From a virus: a stretch of 46,390 bases of DNA. The notes beneath the pieces are model-generated. The model saw only the letters and a program-made list of their open reading frames with translations. It was not told the DNA's origin and did not search any database. The stretch spans positions 1 through 46,390 of IMG/VR virus record IMGVR_UViG_3300031963_000263; one strand, 5' to 3'. Made by a program: the position numbers and the translations under genes. Below are positions 36,003 to 43,146 of this stretch, piece after piece (position 1 is the first letter of the stretch; every line of letters begins with the position of its first letter).

Positions 36003-37787
36003 TTATATTAAGTTTAATTTATCCAGAAAGTCCTTAACATCGTTAGGCATTTCCCGATTATCCAATTCTACCATACGTTGCTGCTTCTCAGCAAGTCGTG
36101 TTGCAGAACTCCATGTGTGAATCTCTATCTCTGTATTATTATTCTTCTGTGTATGAGATATTGCTCCAAATACCGCCCCACATACAGCATCAGCCAAGTC
36201 TTTTGACTTTTTACGGGGATGGTCAACTCTATTTCCTTTCATTATTTTTAATTCTGACATTTCTTCTAACAAAATTGGAATCATTGGGATAGCAACACGC
36301 TCTTCATAAATCATCATAGCCAAATCTTCATAATGTTTTTTTGCAACTGAAACAGTTTCTGTTCTAATTCCAACAGCCTGTAACTCATTTTGAATATCAA
36401 ATGATTGCCAACGGTCAAAAGAAACCATGCCAATATTAAAACCTTCTCTACGCAAGTTAATAATCCATTGCTTTACTTCTGATAAATTAACTGGTCCCTC
36501 TGCCCTTGGCTCCCACCAAGCAACGGCATCAACAACAACAATAGGGGCTACCTGTTCATAATCTTTAATAACCTGAATGTTGACCCACTTATCAACGTGG
36601 GCAATAGCAACAGCACACTTGTCATGTTTTTGTGCAAGGTCTGCATGAACATAATATGTTTTTTCTGGATCTGGTTTAAATGTTTCATCAAACCTTCTAA
36701 AAGAGTCTAATGGGTTTCTAGTGTTCATACATTTTTCTAATTTATCTTTTTGTTTAAAAAATGCGTCAGATGCAAATGTTGGCATGCATGCAAAACGCAT
36801 CATTGCATCACCTAAGTCTGTATAGAATGCTAACTTAAAATCATCTATTTTACGAGTAGGATTTACTTCCCAAGTTGGTTTTTTAAAAGCCAAAATTTTT
36901 GGAACTTTATAAGAAATAATATTATCTTCTTCCCAATTAATTTCAAATTGATTATTTGGATCATCGTGTGGTAAGTCTTCATTCATAATAAAAACATGTT
37001 TTTTTTCTATTGTTTCTTTTTCTGCAATTACATCTTCATATCTTTTAGAAATAAAATCTCCTTGATATCGTGGAAAAGAAAGTAAAACTACTTTACCAAG
37101 ATCTGGAAAACGAGAATCTACAGACCCACGAAATGCTTTATAAATGTTTTCTGCAGTTTTGCCTTGCTCATTTCCAGTGCCGACCTCAGATGCAAAACCA
37201 GAAATTTCATCAAGCACGGCAAGCAATAAGTTTAAACCTTCGTGTGATTCTCTTTCTGAATGACCAGAATAAACTGTGATTGATTTATCAAACTCTACAG
37301 AGTCTGCTTTAGCATTATATTTGCCAGCAAACCATGGTGACTTTTCAATCTTTGTTTTAAAGCCTTTAAAGAAAACATTTTTTGCTTGTTGTGCGTTTAT
37401 AGCAACGTTAATTAAATCTATTGCATCTCCACTTGGTTTCCCGAAATATCTTGCAGGGTCTTTAAGACATAATAACTTATAAACAATATAAGCACAAGCA
37501 ACAGTAGAGGTAAAGTCTTTACCAGAGCCTTTGCCCAACTGTAAAATAATCTCATTTTTAGTATATTTATCATAGTACCTTGCTCCTTCTACAGACCCAT
37601 ACAGTTCTTGCAAATCTTCTCTTTTATATATTTGACTCATTGCTTCTACAATGTCATACTGAATAGAGGATAATGGTGGCTGCCCCAAATAATCAGAAGA
37701 CTCAACAAAAGTTTTTGCGTCTACTGGTTTTTCTTCAAATTGATTTTCTTTTAATACCTCAAGAAAATCATTGAACATCGTGGACAA
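36003..37787 (-). CDS. terL: Terminase large subunit (594 aa)
   Basis: ATPase part: Walker A LGKGSGKD (84-91) and Walker B LLLAVLDE (187-194) with acidic D193/E194. Nuclease part: HADLAQ with Asp383, VSFDRW with Asp458 and SKDLADAV with Asp530/Asp533, the three acidic sites of the RNase-H-like domain. Both domains are complete. It pumps DNA into the prohead. The frame opens at TTG 37787; ATG 37778, three codons in, may be the true start, since neither has a clear ribosome-binding site. It overlaps the small-subunit-like gene. Confidence 0.95.
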   Translation of the reverse strand: MSTMFNDFLEVLKENQFEEKPVDAKTFVESSDYLGQPPLSSIQYDIVEAMSQIYKREDLQELYGSVEGARYYDKYTKNEIILQLGKGSGKDFTSTVACAYIVYKLLCLKDPARYFGKPSGDAIDLINVAINAQQAKNVFFKGFKTKIEKSPWFAGKYNAKADSVEFDKSITVYSGHSERESHEGLNLLLAVLDEISGFASEVGTGNEQGKTAENIYKAFRGSVDSRFPDLGKVVLLSFPRYQGDFISKRYEDVIAEKETIEKKHVFIMNEDLPHDDPNNQFEINWEEDNIISYKVPKILAFKKPTWEVNPTRKIDDFKLAFYTDLGDAMMRFACMPTFASDAFFKQKDKLEKCMNTRNPLDSFRRFDETFKPDPEKTYYVHADLAQKHDKCAVAIAHVDKWVNIQVIKDYEQVAPIVVVDAVAWWEPRAEGPVNLSEVKQWIINLRREGFNIGMVSFDRWQSFDIQNELQAVGIRTETVSVAKKHYEDLAMMIYEERVAIPMIPILLEEMSELKIMKGNRVDHPRKKSKDLADAVCGAVFGAISHTQKNNNTEIEIHTWSSATRLAEKQQRMVELDNREMPNDVKDFLDKLNLI

Positions 37788-38304
37788 TTGTAATCACTTC
37801 TCCTTCTTTAGCAATCTGAGAAAGACGTTGCATAATTAAATCACGTACTTCTGGATGACTTGAAGCAATATCTCTAAGTATTTCAACTAAGACCTCTTGC
37901 CTTCTTTCAATCTGAATCATTTCTTCTGCAAGTTCTTTATTTTCTAATAGTCCAGCCTTTTGTAACATCTCAATTCTAGATTTTTCAATATCCATAACCA
38001 ATTTAATTGCTTGAGTTTTTGCACTAAGATTATTTGTCATTGATGCCTCATCAATAACTTCGTAGGACTTTGTAATTAATTTACTGTAATGTGCATCTGC
38101 ACCAGCAAGTGCTTCTTTAGCACGAGCACGAATAGCGTCATTGGCAGATGCCATAACTTTCCATTCATTAATTAATGAAACAACACGAGTTCTTGGCATA
38201 TCTAAATCTTTAGAAATTTTTGTAGGGTCTTGACCTTTAAGATATTCTGCAACAACCTTATTTACTTCGTCAAGGTGTTGAATTAATTCTGTTTCAGTTG
38301 ACAT
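37768..38304 (-). CDS. Terminase small subunit-like DNA-binding protein (178 aa)
   Basis: Residues 20-50 have a helix-turn-helix pattern (GQDPTKISKDLDMPRTRVVSLINEW). The middle and end are helical, with EKSRIEMLQKAGLLENKELAEEM, as expected for an oligomerising domain. Its position immediately before terL and the overlap of 20 nt make a terminase small subunit the best guess. The N-terminal HTH would recognise packaging sites. Sequence alone does not exclude another regulator. Confidence 0.7.
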   Translation of the reverse strand: MSTETELIQHLDEVNKVVAEYLKGQDPTKISKDLDMPRTRVVSLINEWKVMASANDAIRARAKEALAGADAHYSKLITKSYEVIDEASMTNNLSAKTQAIKLVMDIEKSRIEMLQKAGLLENKELAEEMIQIERRQEVLVEILRDIASSHPEVRDLIMQRLSQIAKEGEVITIVHDVQ

Positions 38305-38629
38305 GTTTTTCCTTTGCTACTTTTAATAAAATTAAATATCCAATTAAGTCATCAATGTCATTGTCCCCCACCATATCAGTGCCTTTCATTAGACGACTTA
38401 ATTTATCATCTATTCTGACATGAAGTTGTTCTATTGGATTTGCCTTACTAAAAATTCTTACTGGATCTAATGCAGAATCTCCATATGAAATATTTTTTTC
38501 AATTAACATTTGTGCAATTCCTAAACAATTCATCAATATTTCATTGCCAGATGGCGCAGATAATGAATGTAGATATAGGTCATTATAAACAAAGTGATCA
38601 ATATCTTTATATACTGGAACTGGCTTCAT
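38294..38629 (-). CDS. DUF1599 / Nmad1-like protein (111 aa)
   Basis: The string EKNISYGDSALDPVRIFS, followed by LHVRIDDKLSRLM and DIDDLIGYLILL, matches DUF1599, the nucleotide-modification-associated domain 1. In it, K-x-x-x-YG-(D/N)-S-x-x-x-P and R-x-x-DK-x-x-R-(L/I) are typical. It is linked by genome context to modified DNA bases in some phages, but its activity is unknown. No base-modification partner is obvious in this window. It starts in an ATGA overlap. Confidence 0.6.
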   Translation of the reverse strand: MKPVPVYKDIDHFVYNDLYLHSLSAPSGNEILMNCLGIAQMLIEKNISYGDSALDPVRIFSKANPIEQLHVRIDDKLSRLMKGTDMVGDNDIDDLIGYLILLKVAKEKHVN

Positions 38630-38781
38630 CGTTTTGACTTCCTTAATCCAAATTTTGCAAGGTATACATAGATAGTTTCAACACTAGTTCTACATTCCTT
38701 AGCAATGTCTTGCGGAGACTTTTTGTCCATAACAAACCTTTTACGGAGCCAAGCCTCGCTTGTATATAGTTTAGCAGTCAT
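38626..38781 (-). CDS. Small helix-turn-helix protein (51 aa)
   Basis: It reads EAWLRKRFVMDKKSPQDIAKECRTSVETIYVYLAKFGL in segments (WLRKRFVMDKKS, PQDIAKECRTSVETIYVYLAKF). The SPQDIAKE-x-x-x-S-x-x-T-(I/V)-x-x-x-L pattern is a compact HTH of the sigma-70 region 4/resolvase type. The rest is a basic tail (RKSKR). It overlaps the next gene in ATGA. A likely DNA-binding regulator; target unknown. Confidence 0.75.
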   Translation of the reverse strand: MTAKLYTSEAWLRKRFVMDKKSPQDIAKECRTSVETIYVYLAKFGLRKSKR

Positions 38782-38785
38782 AAGA

Positions 38786-39439
38786 TTATTTGTCAATCTC
38801 TGTTTCTTTATTTATAATATCATAAAAATAACTATCGGAATCTTCAGTTATCCATTTAGAGGCATCTTCTACATCCCATTTATAGGTATTTATTAAACGA
38901 TTTATTAATGGCTTCCCTGGTTTTGTAGTAAATGAAGGCTCTAAAGCAAAAACACGGTTATTTGGCTGTATTGCAAAATTTCCATCATCTCTTTGTATTA
39001 CATGACCACATTTATGTTGCCCTGGATTTTCTGAATAGCCATCGTCAAGTCTATTAGAATCAGGATTGTGCCAATCAAGAGTAAATAAATATTTACCAGA
39101 AATTTTTGTTTTTGTTCTATCAATATAGGTCATGCGTATGTTTGTAAGGTTAGCAAATTTAGTTACAGTTATAAAAGGGCTAAACGAATTCCATAAAACA
39201 AGATTATGAAGATCTTCTTCCGCTACATCTGGCTTAGTACAAAAAGCATTAATAGGCATTCTCCACCAGATACCGCCATCTTCCATTAAAAAATGAAATA
39301 ATGGGCTACGGTTTTGCACACTTGAAACTCCAAAAATTACACAAGGAAAATATTGATCATGACTATCAAGTTGATTTCTTAAAAAATTACCACGAACATA
39401 GCATTCAATTGGTGGTATATTTGCATTTAATTCTGGCAT
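38786..39439 (-). CDS. Conserved phage hypothetical protein (217 aa)
   Basis: The N-terminal PPIECYVRGNFLRNQ and PCVIFGVSSVQNRSPLFHF, then GGIWWRMPINAFC, are segments that I recall from phages of aquatic bacteria without a function. It lacks a signal peptide or membrane helix. The C-terminal region has GHVIQRDDGNFAIQPNNRV and an acidic tail. It starts in a one-base overlap with the stop of the gene before it. Confidence 0.7.
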   Translation of the reverse strand: MPELNANIPPIECYVRGNFLRNQLDSHDQYFPCVIFGVSSVQNRSPLFHFLMEDGGIWWRMPINAFCTKPDVAEEDLHNLVLWNSFSPFITVTKFANLTNIRMTYIDRTKTKISGKYLFTLDWHNPDSNRLDDGYSENPGQHKCGHVIQRDDGNFAIQPNNRVFALEPSFTTKPGKPLINRLINTYKWDVEDASKWITEDSDSYFYDIINKETEIDK

Positions 39440-39612
39440 TACACACTACCCCTTGTCATTGTTTTAAGTTTATCCCAAAAACCCCCAGGATTTCCTTGAT
39501 AAACTTGTCCAGTTTCACGATCTATTAATAACCATTTTTCTGGAGATAGTGTTTTTACAATTAAAGAAATTTCAGTTTTTTCTTCTTTAAAAATAAAACT
39601 ATTTCTATTCAT
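39439..39612 (-). CDS. Small hypothetical protein (57 aa)
   Basis: A basic and acidic mixed peptide with LLIDRETGQVYQGNPGGFWDKL in its second half (parts: LLIDRETGQVYQ, GNPGGFWDKL), a motif suggesting a short beta hairpin and loop. The start is inside the end of the RuvC-like gene and the stop overlaps the next ATG. Function unknown. Confidence 0.6.
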   Translation of the reverse strand: MNRNSFIFKEEKTEISLIVKTLSPEKWLLIDRETGQVYQGNPGGFWDKLKTMTRGSV

Positions 39613-40186
39613 TATAACCTACTGCTTTATTCCAATTATTAATAGCCCAGTGACCGATACCACAAGCATCAGCAACGTCATTATCGTTAATAGTTTTATT
39701 ATAATTGATTTCAATTAATTTTATAGTTCTTTCTTTTCTAATTTGTCTTTCATATGTTTTATACCAAGAGTCTGACTTTCCAGGATTTTTTGATCTAATT
39801 ATAACTTGTTCTTCTTTTGTTATTTTTTTATTTCCTAAATAATTTTGCCAAGTTATTGGCGCTACAGTTCCTATGACCTTTGTTCCAGTCAATCCTGCTG
39901 CACCTAATAATGCACCTTGCACTAATGCTAAATCTGCAGCAGTTTTAGGACTATTCATAAATACTGTGTGCTCAATTACAATTGCTTCAAGTCCACCATA
40001 ATATTCAAAAAATGCTTTTGTTTTAGCACAAGCATCCATAACTTTTTCATAATTTGTCTTTCCTTCAAATTTAATTTTACCAATACTACCTAAAACATTA
40101 TTATTAAAAATAGCAAAAGCAAGACTGTTTGTGCTTGCATCAATAGCACAAATTGTTTTTGGATTACCATTGTTGTTCATAGTCAA
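39605..40186 (-). CDS. RuvC-like Holliday junction resolvase (193 aa)
   Basis: The RNase-H-like fold is seen as AIDASTNSLAFAIF (first Asp near residue 15), AIVIEHTVFM (Glu near residue 72) and NDNDVADACGIGHWA (Asp pair near residue 173). Acidic residues in these three places are the catalytic set of RuvC. It would cut branched DNA during phage recombination or before packaging. The overlap of 23 nt with the zinc-finger gene shows tight linkage with the recombination genes. Confidence 0.87.
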   Translation of the reverse strand: MTMNNNGNPKTICAIDASTNSLAFAIFNNNVLGSIGKIKFEGKTNYEKVMDACAKTKAFFEYYGGLEAIVIEHTVFMNSPKTAADLALVQGALLGAAGLTGTKVIGTVAPITWQNYLGNKKITKEEQVIIRSKNPGKSDSWYKTYERQIRKERTIKLIEINYNKTINDNDVADACGIGHWAINNWNKAVGYNE

Positions 40187-40457
40187 TAAATCCTTTTATT
40201 TGTTTTAGCATTTTATCTACTTCTTTTTTGTTTACATTACAGTTAGAGCAAAATCCAGAGTCATTGTATATTGATAGTTGTTCTCCACAACCACCAAGGC
40301 AAAGTCTTTTTTTTCCTTTTCTTTTTTGTCTACGAGTTATTTGATACCTTTCGGCTATCTTTATCTTAGTTGCGTGCCCTCTACAAACATCTCCACAATA
40401 GATTTGATAACTTACTTTTGGTTTAAATGGCGTCTCGCATCTTTCACATAGTCTCAC
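40164..40457 (-). CDS. Zinc-finger protein (97 aa)
   Basis: Two Cys-rich modules: CERCETPFKPKVSYQIYCGDVC at the start (parts: CERCETPF, YCGDVC) and CLGGCGEQLSIYNDSGFCSNC later (parts: CLGGCG, GFCSNC). Between them is a basic helix (ITRRQKRKGKK). The layout fits a DNA-binding protein with two zinc sites. I recall this type as conserved in actinophages, next to recombination genes as here. It starts in ATGA with the nuclease gene. Confidence 0.75.
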   Translation of the reverse strand: MRLCERCETPFKPKVSYQIYCGDVCRGHATKIKIAERYQITRRQKRKGKKRLCLGGCGEQLSIYNDSGFCSNCNVNKKEVDKMLKQIKGFIDYEQQW

Positions 40458-41323
40458 ATTAAGGAATCCTCTTCATCCTTTAATAATACTAGTGGCTTGA
40501 TTTTTATTGTTCCTGTACCTGCTTCAGCACAGGCTTTTTGAATTGGACATACTTTACAAATTTTTGAATTTGAACGATATGGAATTTCTGGCAAATTTTG
40601 ATCTTGCCAATTCTTATAAACTACTCTCATCCATTCAAAAGCCTGCTCTACCCAATTACGATAATGCTCATTTACTACTACAGGCAATGTAAGTAGTTCA
40701 TGATTATTTTTATTTTCATAAATCATAACGCCTTTACGAATCTTTAAAACCTTCATATACATTAACAACTGCATTAGGTGACCCATCTTAGGTCGTCTAC
40801 TTATTTTTTTGTATTGAAATCCATCGTTTGGCATTGTCTTTATTTCACCAACAAGTCTTTCACCCTTATAGTCAAGCATTACATCGCCATATCCATCAAA
40901 TGGTGGATCATCAGTTTTAACTCTAAACTCCATTGCTGGATGAGTTTGCTTATTATATTTTCTTGGAAGTGGATCAAATTCCATATCTTCTGCAAGTAAT
41001 CCAGACGATGCTATTGCCTCTTGAATTCTTTCATGCCCAAGACTTCCTTGTGTTCTATTTGCTACACCAAAAGCATCTGCATTATCATAAAATATTTGAC
41101 CCTCAAATGCTAAATGCCAGTACCTTGGGCATTCTCCAGAACCATAAGTTAGGTTAGATGCAGAAAAATTACTCTTTTTTGTAAACTTTGGTTTTGTTTT
41201 AGCAAGATATCCAGAGTTAATTGCATCTACCAAACCTTCAACAAAACTCTCATCCTCTTTACTATTTTTAACGTTCTTTTTAGTATCTTTAACCATAATC
41301 TGTTTTAATAAATTTTTAGCCAC
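40454..41323 (-). CDS. Cas4/RecB-like PD-(D/E)XK nuclease (289 aa)
   Basis: GSGECPRYW (a Cys near residue 62) and a C-terminal ICKVCPIQKAC give four cysteines, the [4Fe-4S] site of Cas4/AddB-type nucleases. The core is DGYGDVMLDYKGERLVGEIKTM, with Asp, Glu and Lys in the PD-x(n)-E-x-K order. HLMQLLMYM follows as in RecB motif QxxxY. It is probably a 5'-to-3' exonuclease in recombination, located with recA and RuvC. No CRISPR array was seen. Confidence 0.85.
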   Translation of the reverse strand: MAKNLLKQIMVKDTKKNVKNSKEDESFVEGLVDAINSGYLAKTKPKFTKKSNFSASNLTYGSGECPRYWHLAFEGQIFYDNADAFGVANRTQGSLGHERIQEAIASSGLLAEDMEFDPLPRKYNKQTHPAMEFRVKTDDPPFDGYGDVMLDYKGERLVGEIKTMPNDGFQYKKISRRPKMGHLMQLLMYMKVLKIRKGVMIYENKNNHELLTLPVVVNEHYRNWVEQAFEWMRVVYKNWQDQNLPEIPYRSNSKICKVCPIQKACAEAGTGTIKIKPLVLLKDEEDSLM

Positions 41324-41355
41324 TTTTATCCTTTGTTTGTATTAAGTATAGCAGG

Positions 41356-41670
41356 TTAGCGCATTATGTATTTAAGCGCTGATACCAAATCGTTAATTGC
41401 TTGGGCTGCCGTGAAATATATGTTTTTCTTTGCCCTATCTGACTTATCAACATTGGCCATCCAAGTTGCTTTAAATGACATTTTTGCAGCAATGGCCTGA
41501 AGCCTTACAATCTCCATGCTAGCAACTTGAAGAGGAATATCTGGTTTAATAATAATTTTTGCAATCATGGTTAGGGCTGTAGTAAGTTCTTCATCTTGCA
41601 TATAATCTGCGATTTCTGTCAAACCATTTACCATGTCCAAAGTTGTTTTTTGCGGTACCTCATTAGTCAT
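41356..41670 (-). CDS. Conserved helical phage protein (104 aa)
   Basis: It is all-helical (LTEIADYMQDEELTTALTMIAK, SMEIVRLQAIAAKMSFKATW) with no known motif, and lies in an eight-base overlap with the gene before it. The position inside the recombination operon suggests a helper for DNA processing. I have seen similar phage proteins labelled hypothetical. Function unknown. Confidence 0.65.
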   Translation of the reverse strand: MTNEVPQKTTLDMVNGLTEIADYMQDEELTTALTMIAKIIIKPDIPLQVASMEIVRLQAIAAKMSFKATWMANVDKSDRAKKNIYFTAAQAINDLVSALKYIMR

Positions 41671-41962
41671 TTATTTTCTCCTCTGTTAATTGTTCTAGCA
41701 TATTCATTTCAATTATAGCAAGTCTTACCTTTGTATTACCTTTTCCAAGTATGACAATAATTGCTGGAGATTTATCTCTACCCGCCTGGATTGAGTCAGT
41801 AACCACCTTAGCCCAAACATCCTTATTTAAAGTAAATGATTTTTCGGCTTCTTTAAAATCAACAACAAAATTTCTCCAAGTAGCATCACCTTTTTTAGTA
41901 TTACGTCCAGAGTTCTTGTGTTGCTTTGCACCAATTCTTTTAGACTCATTTTTTTCACTCAT
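41663..41962 (-). CDS. Possible PD-(D/E)XK-like protein of recombination operon (99 aa)
   Basis: SKRIGAKQHKNSGRNTKKGD is followed by WRNFVVDFKEAEKSFTLNKDVWAKV and KVRLAIIEMN. The G-(A)-KQHKNSGRN-x-x-KGD pattern with D-x-K-E downstream resembles small phage VRR/RecU-like putative resolvases, but the fold is not certain. The first 20 residues are very basic. It overlaps its neighbours by 8 nt each. Confidence 0.5.
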   Translation of the reverse strand: MSEKNESKRIGAKQHKNSGRNTKKGDATWRNFVVDFKEAEKSFTLNKDVWAKVVTDSIQAGRDKSPAIIVILGKGNTKVRLAIIEMNMLEQLTEEKIND

Positions 41963-42140
41963 TTATAAAGTCCTTTTTCTTTCTTTTGGGTGGCACTAAT
42001 CCAACTTTTGATATATGTTTTTTAGAACACATCCAAGTTGCATCTCCAGTTTCTTTCCAATATCTTAAAGTTGTTACAATTTCTTGACAAGTTTTACAAG
42101 GCCACTTACCAGGGTATGTTGAAAATTTAGGTTCAAGCAT
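41955..42140 (-). CDS. Small zinc-ribbon protein (61 aa)
   Basis: WPCKTCQEIV and MCSKKHISKV give a zinc site (CxxC then C-x3-H), and a basic tail PPKRKKKDF follows. It overlaps recA by 8 nt. It may act with the recombination genes around it. Function unknown. Confidence 0.7.
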   Translation of the reverse strand: MLEPKFSTYPGKWPCKTCQEIVTTLRYWKETGDATWMCSKKHISKVGLVPPKRKKKDFINE

Positions 42141-43146
42141 TAATTATTTTTGCCTTAAGTTGTTCCTGTAAATCTAAATCTTCTTTGACACGATTAATAA
42201 ATCCATCACGACCTTGGACCTTAGTCCCATCATCTAATTGATACCATGCACCAGTTCTATTAACTAAGCCCATCGTTTCAGCAGTATCAACTAAATCTCC
42301 TATTGCATCAACACCAAGATCGTCACCTCTAAAATAAAAATCATACTCACCAGATTGGAAACCTGGAGAAGTTTTAGAAAACTGTAGTTCCCAACGAATT
42401 TTTCTACCAGTTTTTTCTTCAATTAATTTATCTCCTATTTTAATTTTTCCTTTAATTGCTTGATTGTCTGACTCAGAAGAAAATAATTTTATAACGCAAG
42501 ATGAATAAAATTTTGTAGCCTGACCACCAGATGGCTGTTGGCTAGTATACATAGCGTTAATATTATTTCTAGATTGAGATATTAAAACTAGTAATGTTGG
42601 TTTTACTTTGTTGTTTGCATAATTAAGCATTTTCCAAGCATTGCTAAAGTCTCTAGATTCTGCACCAATTTGTTTAGTATTTTCAAGAGCCTTCATTTCA
42701 TCTGAATCTTTTTCAAAATAAATAGCAGGAAGTAAAGAAGTAATTGAGTCAACAACAATTAAATCAACTCCAGCGTTCATTAATCCAACGCCAACATCTA
42801 CCATATCGCTAATGGTTCTTGCCTGTGAGTATATTAGTTTAGTTGGATCTACTCCCAACTTTCGTGCCCAGTCTTCAGAATAAGACATTTCAGAATCAAT
42901 CCATGCACAAACCTTACCTTCTTTTTGTGCTAAAGCAATCATCTGTAAACACATAGATGATTTTGCTGAAGACTTACTTCCCCAAATTAATACCTGTCTA
43001 CCATATGGCAAGCCTCCACCTAATGCACGGTTTAATCCAAAACTTGGGGTTGGCTGATATTCAAAGGTAACTCCTTCGCCTGTTCCTAAACGTTTACGTA
43101 TTCTTGGGTCTAACTGTGATAATACATCTTCTATGCTAACTGACAT
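42133..43146 (-). CDS. recA: RecA-like recombinase (337 aa)
   Basis: The ATPase core reads LIWGSKSSAKSS at Walker A (56-63), DLIVVDSITSL at Walker B, and LLVLISQSRNNI for the loop-1 region, in RecA order. The glycine before the Walker lysine is Ala here (GSKSSAKS), which is odd. The N-terminal oligomerisation part is short and the C-terminal part (FYFRGDDLGVDAIGDLVDTAE) is RecA-like. It drives strand exchange in phage DNA. It overlaps dnaE by 11 nt. Confidence 0.92.
   Translation of the reverse strand: MSVSIEDVLSQLDPRIRKRLGTGEGVTFEYQPTPSFGLNRALGGGLPYGRQVLIWGSKSSAKSSMCLQMIALAQKEGKVCAWIDSEMSYSEDWARKLGVDPTKLIYSQARTISDMVDVGVGLMNAGVDLIVVDSITSLLPAIYFEKDSDEMKALENTKQIGAESRDFSNAWKMLNYANNKVKPTLLVLISQSRNNINAMYTSQQPSGGQATKFYSSCVIKLFSSESDNQAIKGKIKIGDKLIEEKTGRKIRWELQFSKTSPGFQSGEYDFYFRGDDLGVDAIGDLVDTAETMGLVNRTGAWYQLDDGTKVQGRDGFINRVKEDLDLQEQLKAKIINA

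Noticed and set aside
31803-36011. Rightward frames opposite the two surface-protein genes
   Set aside because: They arise from the repetitive Ala/Thr/Val codons of the real genes on the - strand, which have signal peptides and, for the 34388 gene, a terminator.
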